Source: Microstegium vimineum (lineage: Eukaryota > Streptophyta > Magnoliopsida > Poales > Poaceae). From it: 64,000 nt of DNA. The stretch lies in contig CM039134.1 in the NCBI GenBank assembly GCA_022036555.1, positions 7,378,818-7,442,817 of the forward strand, read 5' to 3'. Of the stretch, positions 1 to 10,743 are shown in pieces; position 1 is the first letter of the stretch, and each line of letters starts with the position of its first letter. The notes under the pieces are model-generated. The model made no database searches and was not told the origin of the DNA. It saw nothing but the letters and a program-made list of their open reading frames with translations. The translations under genes were made by a program, and so were the position numbers.

Positions 1-665
1 ACTGTAGCACCTAAATGACCCCACCTCTCACAGGCCAAAAATGAACTACGTGGGACTGCTGGAGAGGAGCTGGCGGTGTTGGAAGGCTTCTCCTGTTCTG
101 ATATAGTGGCGCGCTAGTGTGTTTGGTTTCCTTTATCTATGCTAGTCAGGCTATGTGGATGCAGGTGCACAGTTATTAATTGTTTGATTGTCTGGGCGAT
201 GACTTGGTCATGTCTCATCACGTGCAAAAGGGATCAAGAGGCCTGGCTCACCATGAACGAGAAAGAGATCCTTTTTCTTCAGGGTATTAGTGGGTTAATG
301 ATTCATTAGCATATAGTTAGCATTATAAGGCATATTAATACATTTAAAGTAAATTAAGGCTTAAAACAGTGAAAATAAGTACTATACAACAAATCCAAGC
401 AAACTAAATATTATTTTAGTTTTTTTTAATTTAATTTAATGTAACATATAAGAGTGCAACTAACTAAACAAGTGCTCTGCTCGGTTCGAGAAAAAAAAAA
501 AACAAGTGCTCTGCTTAGACTGACCGCACCACTGAACTGGAAACGATCCTGCCGTGCGTATATCCCGCAAAAATATCTGCACCGCGTACCCTATCAGCCT
601 ACTGCACGCGCGTTCAAGGCGCTCCTGGAGGGCTTGCATGCCTGCCATTCGTGGGTCTCACGTCC
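1..665. other. Intergenic, no gene recognised
   Basis: I see no supported coding region here; the short open frames have no recognisable domain. A TGTTTGGTT-like string near 118 and its rough inverse near 995 (GAACCAAACA) could be the ends of an old terminal-inverted-repeat element enclosing 118-1003, but the match is too short to call. Confidence 0.4.
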
Positions 666-689
666 TCTATTTACGTACATTTCTTTTTT

Positions 690-960
690 GATAGATTAAA
701 AAATATTATAACTCACAAACTAAACAACTAAATTAAATTCCAATTACACCATTAAATTCGTTTCAATAAATCTTTCAAAACAAGATCTCACATGTATATA
801 TTTTGATAATTTTTTTTATAAATATATAAGCTCCGGTTGATATAGAGTATGAGATATAGAGGATGATGAGTGCGGAAAAAATTTGTATAGAGAAAAGAAT
901 CTCACTGATCAGGACAGAATATTTTTTTTAGAGAATGAATATAAAGGAATAACAGTGCAG
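690..960 (+). repeat. Dispersed AT-rich repeat, copy 1
   Basis: About 270 bp that matches, in opposite orientation, the sequence flanking the solo LTR at 56440-57907. Shared blocks include the AATTACACCATTAAAT string near 743, the TTGATATAGAGTATGAGAT block near 838 and the GAGGATGATGAGTGCGG block near 860. This is probably a non-autonomous DNA transposon; I could not define its termini or target duplication. Confidence 0.6.
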
Positions 961-1341
961 AACAGTCTTAGCCTAGTCTTCTAGATTCAGTGAACCAAAC
1001 AAGTGGTTGCATACATTTAACCTGTTCATGTCATCCTGTGCAGTCTGTCTGGTAGAGATGCGGGTCACAGGCCATTCCTTTATTTCCAGTCAGTTGACAG
1101 TGTGCGTATTGAAACAAAAGGTTGGAGCTTATCTCCAGGTAATCATGTCCTGTTCTCCATGGCTGCTGTTATCTATTTTCTGGTCACTACAGACCAAAGC
1201 ACATAATGGTACCATATTATTGGGATACATTTTGTGAATTGATGCAGGATAAGGCAATGTATACATTGTCCAATACGGTCCTAATGTTAGAAATGAGGGC
1301 ATAGGATTACCAGGCACAATTCTACCAGCATGACAAATTAT

Positions 1342-1553
1342 GGGCTTGTTTGGGACTGTTCCGCTTCACGTTTTTCAGCTCTGCTCTACGTTTTTCAGCC
1401 AAACGGTTTTAGCTCCACGCGCACAACTCCAGGAAAAAAAGGTAGAGTTGTGAGAGCACCTAAAGAGCTACTCCACAAATTTCAGTTTTTTATAGAGCTG
1501 CTCCACCGTAGAATTTGCAGAGCGGAGTTTGTGGAGCAGTCCCAAACAGGTCC
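1342..1553. mobile_element. MITE, PIF/Harbinger-like, 212 bp
   Basis: Terminal inverted repeats start GGGCTTGTTTGGGACTG and end CAGTCCCAAACAGGTCC. The element is flanked by a 3 bp duplication TAT at 1339-1341 and 1554-1556. Termini of this sort with a three-base TNA-type duplication are typical of Tourist/Harbinger MITEs. It has no coding capacity. Confidence 0.8.
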
Positions 1554-1556
1554 TAT

Positions 1557-3261
1557 GTCACTGCACCTGGAGTTATGGACTTCCAAAGTTCCAATCATTT
1601 AAGTATGTGAGGGCAGACACAAAGCCTATTTATATTTTATGCATCTACAATTATTAACAAAATTAAAATTTTCTCATCTTTTATTATCAGTACTCCATGC
1701 TTAGTCATGAGCAATTTTATAAGATACACATCTTGAAAAAAACATAAATATCTGGCACATTTTCCAGTACTTGTTGACTTTAATTTAAAAAAATAGAATT
1801 TCCATGGAAGATATTACAGTATTAATGGTTCATCGTCCAAATTCTTTGGATCATATTAAAAAGTAGTAGAAACAATAAAATGAACATGTTATCAATCATT
1901 ATCAAGTGTACTTGACTTTTGGAGGATGCGCTGAAATTTTGAGGCGAGTAATAAAAATGCAGTTCATCTCTCCACAACTCCTTTTTTTTTGGCGAAAAAC
2001 ATCTCTCCAGAACTCGTGGTTGCATATTTGACTGTTGCTTTCGCATGCCCTCTATACTATTCTTCTGAAGTTGAAGAAGAAATTGTTCAGCCAATCATGA
2101 TGCTAATGCAGAGCTGCTGACTTTAGTGTCAATATATTGTCGTTGCGACGTTGCTGCTGCTGTGAACTTATTATCAGTTCCATCAAATAAACATTCCTGT
2201 AGTTTATTGCAGTGTATATATATATATATATATGTTACCTATATAATCTTTCTCCTGGCGAGTTGACCTTGCTTATTTCAGGCGAATGACGAGTTGACCT
2301 TTGCTTATTTTGGGCGAATGACGAGTTGACATACCCCATTAACAGTACATAAAAAGATTTAGGGATGCTACTTAGAGAGGGGAAAAGCCTCACCAAATGA
2401 TGCTGGAACTCAGATTAGAGGCCCCAAGGATATGGATCCAAAGTTTCACAACCTTGGGGATAAATTCTTCTTGATGTATTATAAGATCTCTCTAATCTCA
2501 CTCTTCTCCCTCTCCTTTTCTCTCTCTTTTCGAGGAACACTAGTGCTCACGAAGGGGCTAGAATGGGTACATTTTTTTCTCTAACTCTCACAAAGAGGCA
2601 AGTAACATACGTGGATGGCTAGGGGCATAGACCTGGCCATCGGCCGCCGGGGCACGAGACAACCACCCCTCATTGGCTGCCACAAGCGCAAGCCAGACGA
2701 CTCCCATCTATCACTAGCCACCACACGCACCTAGCCCTGGTCCATCGATAGCCTGACACTCCGAGGACGCGATTCCAAGGGCATGGTCCATGTTGATTGG
2801 AGAGGCAGACAACAACCACCGAGCCCTGGCCGACCACTATCGTGGGGCGGGACATGCCCCAATAGAAGTGAACCCGACTCACCCCAATGCGAATCCAACT
2901 TACTCCCACACAAATCCAACCACCTTTGTGTGGATCCGGCCATCCTTGCGCGAATATGGCCGCTAGTGATACCTTACCTATGGTCGATGAAGACGAAGTA
3001 CCAGAGCACAAGAGAGGAGAGGAAGGAGGAAGTTGGGAGGTAGGATAAGGATGGGATGGCCCTATCATCGCCCTCCTTGCTGCTCGCTAGGCTCGCAGGA
3101 AGCTCTGGTAGTGACAGAGGTCGAGAGCGTTGCGTGCGGGAGGGGGGTACAAGGGGTCGTGGATACCTTTCTTAACTTGAAAGGTTTTGCACAAATGATT
3201 TTCTCAAGGCCTTTTTCCTCAGGGTCAATCATAATTTCTTTTTGTGAATCATACTATAATA
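1557..3261. other. Intergenic, no gene recognised
   Basis: About 1.7 kb without a supported gene. It contains a TA dinucleotide run at about 2213-2233 and a short tandem repeat at 2259-2330. Open frames at 2670-3068 overlap in several frames on both strands and have no domain signature, so they are treated as chance. Confidence 0.5.
2259..2330. repeat. Short tandem repeat, about 31-32 bp unit
   Basis: Two full units and one partial unit, each starting CGAGTTGACC and carrying the GGCGAATGA string. Units start near 2259, 2290 and 2322. The copies differ at a few bases. A TA microsatellite lies just upstream. No function is apparent. Confidence 0.75.
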
Positions 3262-3269
3262 GTTCTTAT

Positions 3270-6200
3270 TATACTTGGCCATGAGGCACGAGGTATGACG
3301 GCCCGACCCATGGCACAACGTTTTGGCCCGACCCGAGCATGGCACGACCCGGTGGGCGGGCCATGCCTAGGCCGCCACCTAATCCCGTGGCACGACCCGA
3401 TCTAAGAGGCGGCACGGGAGCGGCACAATGATTGTGATTCCAACGGCTAATTCGGTTAAAATGATTTGTGATAACTAATAATTGAGTTGAAACCTGTTAA
3501 AAATGATGAACACTTATGAAAATTTTGAAGTGTTTCTTGCCTGACGGGTGTGACAGAACCTCTTAAGATAGGGCCCACTTGTCAGGATTAACCAACTTAA
3601 TCTCCAACAGATGATCCAAATCTTAATTAGCCCATCAGGTGTCGCTACTTTGCAGCGGGTCATCCACCTCTTTCCGAACAGGATCAACCTTATCACAATC
3701 ATGATAGAAGTAACACGAAATTTTTATATTACATCAAAGTAGCGGAAATTTAAAGTCATATTACAAACCATAGTTTTGAAACATAACTGAGTGTTCGTAC
3801 GATACGATACATCAAGCTGCTGATAGAGCAAAGACAAAGAACCGAGGTACTCTTGCCCAAGAGTCAAGCAAAGACAGGTTATTCTTCATCTTCATCTACA
3901 CTGACCACGGTCATGCAGCAAGGAGCCACACACACCGGGTTGCTATCCTCATCTGCAACAAGGGTTAACAAACCCTGAGTACGGAGTACTCCACAAGACT
4001 TATCCGACAAAGAAAAGTATTTGGTGGGCAAAGCAGTATGCAAGTCATAGGATTCAAGGTGTGGTTTGCAAGAATCAAGTATTTTGCATAAATGAGCATT
4101 TATAAAAAGAATTGAAACCATTTATGTTATCCATAAGATTACTCAAGTATCGACCTGGAGGTATGATCGATAACAAGGTAATAAACATCCACGAAGGGAT
4201 CCAACGAGTATCCGGTTAAAGTGTATTACTACGCGGTAGAGGACAGGGTCATGTTTCCATATCCGAGGAACATGACGATTCGAACCGGTTTATCCCAGCT
4301 GGGGCTTCCCTATCACACGACATATACAGCCGCTTAAAGCACGCATATGACTACCTTTCCCTGGATCCTCTCGCCAAGACCGGGTTCCGCCACCCGAGAG
4401 CACAGTACACCTCCATCCAGTTCGCTAACTTGGAGGGTACACACTACTCTCGCCATCTCTCCACTCCCAGTGCGGGTTAACCGTTCTTCAAGCGAGAATA
4501 GCCAGAGTCCAGCTTCCCGGAGTATGTGATAAGTACTCCAAAGTCACAACCCTTGGACGTCTACAACGGACGGTTCCTAATCGACACAGGCGGAAAGAAC
4601 CCGCTCACCAGATATCCACATCCGGTGGCTCTCCAACACCGTGTCCGCCCGGTTCTCAGATTATTACTCCCATCAAGAGGACATAGCCATTTGCCGCAGC
4701 AACCCGCTGTTCGTCTCGAAAACAGAACCATTGCCGAAGCAAACAGGTTAACACCTATTCTCGCAGATGACAGGAAATCATCTGACTCTATCGGTCTAAG
4801 CATTGCTAAGCAGCATAAAGCAACAACCGTATTTTGAAAACAGTGTCAAGGTACAGGAATAAATAATTCAAGGTAAGGCTATGCATCAAGTAGGAATTTG
4901 ATTGAATATCGTAATGCAATAGTATAAACATAAGTGTATTTAAAACAAACATTTTAAATACAAGGAAGTGTTTGAATGCACCGGGGCTTGCCTTGGTTGG
5001 AGGGATAAACGAACTCGGGCTCAGATTCAAGAGAGAAGACCTCTGCACTGGAGGTATCCAACCCAACCAACGAACAATCTACACGATAAATGACATGTTT
5101 AAGATGATGCTTGAATAGTAAACATGATGCTTAACACGAACAAGCATGCTATCGAGAGAAAACTAAAACAGATTACCTTAAAAGAACTGAACAAACAGCA
5201 TTACATCGAGCATGTCCAACTTGTGTTTGTCACTGGACAAATGACCATATGTACCAATTAATCCAAAATCACTCAAAGCCTAAAGTTATTAGGGTTTCTA
5301 AACATGTTATAACTAAACAGGGCATGCTACAGAACTAAAAACAGGAAACAGGAAGAACTCTGCTCCAGACCCTCGGCGGCTGAGACTCGACCATCAGCGG
5401 CACAGAGGCTCGAGCAGTGGCGTCGAGAACCACAAAACACGGCGGCGAGTCGCCGTCGATAACCAAACCGAACGGCTACCCCTCGAACTTGCTTTGGCTT
5501 GCCGAGCCGAACCCAACAAGGTAGGCCACGACTCAAACAAACCTACAGAGACACCCCATCGAGGGTGCTGGCGAACTGTCGAGGCTCGACCGATCGCACA
5601 CCATCGAGAACAGACCTCGAACGAAGAACTACCCTCGATGACAGAGACATACCTCGATCGAAAGAAACGAGGCTTCGACCGACCCTCGAACTCGAGGCTA
5701 GGCCTCGATCGACACTCGATCCCGAGGCTAGGCCTCGATCACGACTCAGAAGACACCCGCGAGCAAAACGCCCACAGAAGCGAGGTTAAAACCTACACAG
5801 CTGACCTCGTTCGACGACCATGGCGGTGAACTGAGCTCGACCGCACACACATGCCGACGGACACAAGCCTCGATCAAAGGAGCTAGGCCTCGAGCAGAGA
5901 CACTAGGCCTCGATCCGACCTCGGACTGAACGGTCAACAACTCTAGCGAGCTAAGCAGCCCCCAAACAACACGAAGCGCAAGCCAAGCGAACACAGAGCT
6001 ACAAACAACACCCTCGACGACGGCACTGGCGGTCGACGGAGAAACTGCTCGACGCGCGCTAAAGAGAACACGCACGCGCTCGAGGGCAACTACCCCTCGA
6101 GACTGACTCAGGACGGCTAGGCGAAGCTAGCGCAATACTTGGATCTCGAAAAGATCAACTACAACGACAAGGCGTCGAACATACTGCCGCGACGAACAAG

Positions 6201-7464
6201 CACAGCGGCGGCGCTCGAGGACAGAGCGCTAAGGCTCGATACAAGGACAAACGAGTACACGAAGAGGTCGAGGAGCTCACCCTGGTCACGGAGCGTTAGC
6301 AAGTGTGGCCGGAGATGAAGCAGAGACGACCGTCGATGGAGAACGTGCCGGCGGAGACGAAGAACTGCGCGGCACGAAGATGTTCCCGGAGCTGTGGTCC
6401 ACCATTTGCAAAACGGAGAACCCGGCAAGACTCAGAGATGAACAAGGAGCAAGAAACATGAGACAACAAGACAATGCGGCTCCTGCGCAGCCTGATCGAA
6501 GACTGACCAGAGCGGCGGCGGTTGCGTCGGAGCTGAGGAAGACAAATCCGCGCTGGACGAATGCGGGCTCGACGACTTCAACCACCTTTCCCCGAAGATG
6601 CGCAAGATCAAGGCGAAGGCAATGACGAAAGATTGAGTGATTGGAAGCAGCCAACGAGCTCGGACGAGTTCGTCAACAATGGCGGTGAAGTGCTCGGCGG
6701 AACAGAATGGAGCAGAGCGAACGAGAAGTGTGGAGCAGTGCGGAGCAGTGGCGTGGAAAGGAAAGAAGAGAGAACGGTGTCCCGCTTTTAAAGACGACAA
6801 CGGGTTCCGTGCGACCGCCACATACCCATGAAAGGACGGGAGTCCATGGACAGGCGTTGCGCGGCTGGCGACACGTGTCGACCAGGAGCGACGTCGATCT
6901 CGACCCCGCCATGCAGCTGCTTGAGGGAAGGATAGAATTGACCCTGCGGCTGTTTTTGCAAAAATGCACAAGCCTCCAGGGGTTTTCAGGAAAAACTTTG
7001 AACACGAAAGATGTCCAAAACTTCAAGATCTACAACTTTGCTTAAACAACCACTAGCAAAAACTTTATAGATTTTGAAAACTGTGTTTAGGGTTTAATCC
7101 GCCCCCTCTCGGAAAAGGGTTTGGAAATCACATTTTAAATTTTGAGACTTTGAAAAGATGATCCGCATACAAACAATTGATCAAACACAAACAAGTAAAC
7201 TCATTTTAGTTCAATGCATATCCAGGTTTTCAAAAAATGAATGATGCTTAATGCATATGATGACATGATCAAATTTTAATTAAGAGATTAACAAGATTAA
7301 CACCCGGGGTGTTACAACGGGCCATGGGCTAACACGACACGACAGGAAACCCAACCCGATACGACAAAACGGCATGTGGGTCGTGCCTTGGGCTGGCAGC
7401 CAGGCACGACAGCCCGAGGAGGCATGACGCGAGCCGGCACGACACGACCCGATGGCCATCTATA
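3270..7464. mobile_element. Non-autonomous hAT-like element split by a solo LTR
   Basis: The outer ends read TATACTTGGCCATGAGG on the left and, reverse-complemented, TATAGATGGCCATCGGG on the right. They are flanked by an 8 bp duplication GTTCTTAT (3262-3269 and 7465-7472); identity extends two more bases on the 5' side. The body is rich in GCACGACCCG-type strings, as in a common plant hAT family. Subtracting the inserted LTR and its 5 bp duplication leaves about 422 bp with no coding capacity. An 8 bp target duplication supports the hAT superfamily. Confidence 0.75.
3549..7316 (-). mobile_element. Solo LTR (about 3.77 kb) inserted in the hAT element
   Basis: The block starts TGTGACAGAACC and ends GGGTGTTACA, so it has TG...CA ends with a short imperfect inverted repeat, and it is flanked by a perfect 5 bp duplication ACGGG (3544-3548 and 7317-7321). 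I find no gag-pol and no second LTR copy inside, so it reads as a very long solo LTR, or less likely a non-coding terminal-repeat derivative. The minus orientation is inferred from the TGTAACACCC start and a TTTAAA promoter-like string near 6787-6792. The interval 5330-6300 is unusually rich in CTCGA motifs. Overlapping open frames inside it have no domain signature. Confidence 0.75.
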
Positions 7465-7472
7465 GTTCTTAT

Positions 7473-7972
7473 GTGAATCATAGTACAATCATGGACACTC
7501 ATATATATATATACATATACATTGATTTCTCTAAACACATAGACACCTTCTCTACCTTTACAAACACATTCAAAAGATTGAGCCAAGATCTCGAGATTGA
7601 CAAGTCACCACCGGCGTATGCACACTTACTTCTATTAACCACACATATCCTATCTCTATGCATGAACAAAACTGAAAGATTGAGTCGACATATCTTGAGA
7701 CTCACAAAGTCATCACAAGCGCATGTTGCTTGTGAATTATAATACATACACAGGAACACACATGTTCCCATATGAATGCACACACACACCCTAATTAACA
7801 AGCACATAATCCACACACTCACCTCTATAAATACACGCACACATGCTCTACCCATACGAGCACTTCTGAAAGACTAAGTCAACAAATCTTAAGATTCATG
7901 GAGTCATCACAAGCGCTCACCCTTATAAATGCATGCACATGCATCTACCCTCAAAATTGAAGAAGACACAAT

Positions 7973-8009
<37 letters not shown>

Positions 8010-8153
8010 GAGCATATCCAAAAGACTAAGTTGGTCCCTATAAGCACATATGAAAGACCCGACATAGTCACCCTCCTTCTTCCCCTATGAGCACGTATGA
8101 AAGGCTAAAGTGGCATATCTAAACATTCACAAACATGCACCCTACCCTATGAG
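7473..8153. other. Intergenic with TG/TA microsatellite
   Basis: No gene recognised. A TG run followed by a TA run occupies about 7973-8010. Many near-repeats of the type ACTCACAAAGTCATCACAAG suggest an old degraded repeat, which I could not classify. Confidence 0.5.
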
Positions 8154-8156
8154 TAT

Positions 8157-8392
8157 GGCTGTGTTTAGATCCTAGAAATAGGGTGAAAAAAATCCTGTAG
8201 CACTTGTCACGTCACACTGTAGCAATTTTGTTTTTATTTGATAATAATTGTCCAAACATTGATTAATTAGGCTTAAAATGTTCGTCTTGCAAAGTACAAT
8301 AAAACTGTGCAATTAGTTTTTTATTTCATCTATATTTAGTATGTCATATATGTGCACAAAGTTGGGGAAAAAGATGAGATCTAAACACAACC
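8157..8392. mobile_element. MITE, PIF/Harbinger-like, 236 bp
   Basis: The ends read GGCTGTGTTTAGATC and GATCTAAACACAACC, flanked by TAT (8154-8156 and 8393-8395). It is AT-rich and non-coding. Confidence 0.8.
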
Positions 8393-8792
8393 TATATACA
8401 AAAGACTTGATCATCATATCTTGAGATTGATGAAGCTACTGTAAGCGCACACACACACTCATCCTCCTCCTATGAGCATATTCTAAAGATTGAGCCTATG
8501 GAACTCAAAGATTGATGAACCTACACAAGCCTCCATCTCCTACACTGAAATAATAACTCTCTTCTTAATGAAAATGTGCTTAGGCATGATAGTGATGAAA
8601 CTTCGAAAGAATAGCATCATTAAAGCCTCTAGTAGATCTTAAGACTGACAAAGTCACAACAAACCCCCATCGCAAACACCAAAATGATAGCATCGTTAAA
8701 TCCTAAGATAAATGTAGAAAAATGCAAGCACACGCGTCAAATCGAGAACTAGAACTCATATATGATGTTTCTAGCACAAACCAGTTGAGCTA

Positions 8793-9573
8793 CACTACTA
8801 CAGAAAAGATTTGTAGACTTGTCCGTCTCTACAAAACAACAATTTGTTGATTTCTATAAGGTGGCACTAGATCTAGCTATCCCAAGAAATCCTTTTCTAG
8901 GGATCACAAATTAGACCCAAAAGTTTGCAGAAAAGAAACTAATATAAGAACTCCACACCAGGCAAGATGCATGTGGCTGGTGAGATTCAGAGTTGACCCT
9001 AATGCCTGAAGAGTACCTTCCCTAGCTATGCCACACCACAGTCACTTGTAACAGTATATATATATATATTCCTTTTGTATTCACTTTACTAGATTTTGAA
9101 AATAATATTTGGGGTCTTCAATGAATTCAAATAAAAAGATATCAACTAGAAACTTGTGGATATAATCGAGCACTACAACTTTGATTTTGGTCCTTTCTCC
9201 ATCTAAAGTCATTTTTGAAAAAAAATAAATAAAATGTATTTCAAACAAAACTTATGGGATCCAAATGATTTCAAAAGAAAATTTCATCGACTACAAAGTT
9301 GTTGGTTACTTTGATCTATATAACTAAGTTTTCCTTCATAGAATTTAGTTTGAAAAAGCTATGATTTACTGAGCTACAAATCAACTTTTAGAGGTCTCTA
9401 AATCTAGCCACCTCTAAAGATCTAGACATTTTTAGAGACTGATGAAAATACAAGCCACCTCTAAAAATGGATTTCTAAAGATGACACGTTTGGGGAACCA
9501 TTTTTAGAGGGAGTTTTAGTCTTTTAGATAAAGCAATCGCTACTCAATACCGAAGACGTTGCTACAGATCAAT
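8793..9573. mobile_element. Truncated CACTA element, one terminus
   Basis: The left end is CACTACTACAGAAAAG at 8793, the canonical plant CACTA terminus. Towards 9380-9530 there are repeated CACCTCTAAA and TTTTTAGAGG blocks that look like subterminal repeats in both orientations. No matching right terminus is present; the sequence runs into the retrotransposon-derived block at 9574. Probably one end of a CACTA element cut off at that junction. Confidence 0.6.
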
Positions 9574-9661
9574 ACCTCTCTCGGGGGTAACGGCTACAGC
9601 AACGGCTATAGCGGAGAGAATTTCGGCACGTAAAGTTATACGCTCCGAAACTGGGGGCATG
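9574..9661 (+). repeat. 88 bp copy of the element's own 3' internal end, outside the 5' LTR
   Basis: These 88 bases are identical to 21619-21706, the last internal bases before the 3' LTR, including the purine-rich stretch ending CTGGGGGCATG. Such sequence belongs inside the element and is not expected upstream of a 5' LTR. It is best explained as the stump of a second internal domain in a tandem LTR-internal-LTR-internal-LTR array, later truncated at 9573. Confidence 0.85.
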
Positions 9662-10691
9662 TGTTGACACCGTTTTTCGACACGTGTCAAATGGGCTGAG
9701 GCTTGACTGGTCAGCGGCCGTTCTCCATCGGTATCAGGAGTTGATAATGCCGATAGGAGGGTGCTATGAGTTTTGCCGATGGAAGCTGATGAACCTTGTC
9801 GACCAAATCGGTGAAGTCTTGCTGGAATTGATTGCCGATGAGGAGTCTTTGCCGATTGCCGATAAAGGCTTGTTGCCGATTGCCGATGGAAGATGGTTGC
9901 CGATTGCCGATGAAGAAGATGCTGCCGATTGCCGATCGGAAAAGTATTACCGATGCCGATGGGCGTGATTTAGCACTTGGTGGCAGCGGAAGACTACCGG
10001 TGACCAAAGAAGGAAGTTGCAGGGATCTGCCGATGGAAAGTTTCCATCGAAGAGTATAAGGAAACTGGTGTTCTGTGCCAGTATTAATATAGTGGTTTGC
10101 GTCCGACTCTTGCATGGGTCGCTTATTTTCCTTTAAAATAGGTATGTTTGTTTAGGGAATAAATATTGTTATCCGGCTCCTGCGCGAGTCAGTTTCCTTT
10201 AAAGTAGGAGTTTGTTTTTAGGAAAGATATGTGTCGTGTCTTTGTACAACTCTCCATGCGGGAGTATAAATATGATCCCGAGGGCTATGGAATATATATC
10301 AATCAACCAAAAAACAAACCAATTCTACTTTTTATCCTACTTTTATCGCAATTTACCTTCTTATGCATTAGTTGTAGTTATCAACGAGTTCTTCAAGCTT
10401 TCGACGGGCTGCATCACCTTGATCTCCGTCAAAGTCCTTGCTAGTTCCGCGTGGGAGTACCTCTAGGCTTTGGCAATCCGGGCGCATCGCTGTTTGCCTC
10501 GTCTAGCTCTGCTCTAGTTATCCTTGATCAATCTGAGCCTTGACGTCCGGGCGCATCGCTGTCGTCTCGTTCAGTTTGTTCTAGTTATCATCCTTGTCGA
10601 TTGATTGGTCAAATCGACTGGCACGCCCTCGACATCGAGCTTTGGGTAATAGCCCGAGGTGTTCACAGATCTGACGCTTTTTGTGTCAACA
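9662..10691 (+). repeat. 5' LTR
   Basis: Starts TGTTGACAC and ends GTGTCAACA, a perfect 9 bp inverted repeat with TG...CA ends. Length 1030 bp, equal to the 3' LTR. A TATA-box-like TATAAATA lies at 10265-10272. The first third is packed with GCCGAT units. Open frames across the LTR are not coding. Confidence 0.95.
10265..10272 (+). promoter_or_regulatory. Candidate TATA box of the 5' LTR
   Basis: TATAAATA at the expected place for an LTR U3 promoter, about 420 bp before the LTR end. The same string is at 22310-22317 in the 3' LTR. Assignment is by position and sequence only. Confidence 0.5.
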
Positions 10692-10696
10692 CCTCT

Positions 10697-10715
10697 TTTG
10701 GCACGCTCGGTGGGA
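10697..10715 (+). other. Candidate primer-binding site
   Basis: A few bases after the 5' LTR the sequence reads TGGCACGCTCGGTGGGAC. It begins with TGG, as expected for complementarity to a tRNA 3' CCA end. I could not assign the tRNA by eye. Confidence 0.55.
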
Positions 10716-10743
10716 CCTGATTATATAAATCTACACATCCGGC

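Noticed and set aside
6432..6971. 179-codon minus frame and several overlapping frames inside the long solo LTR
   Set aside because: No domain, frames on both strands overlap, and the sequence is bounded by LTR ends and a target duplication.
9684..10115. ORFs on both strands of the 5' LTR, repeated at 21729-22160 in the 3' LTR
   Set aside because: They result from the GCCGAT repeats in non-coding LTR sequence and have no start context or domain.
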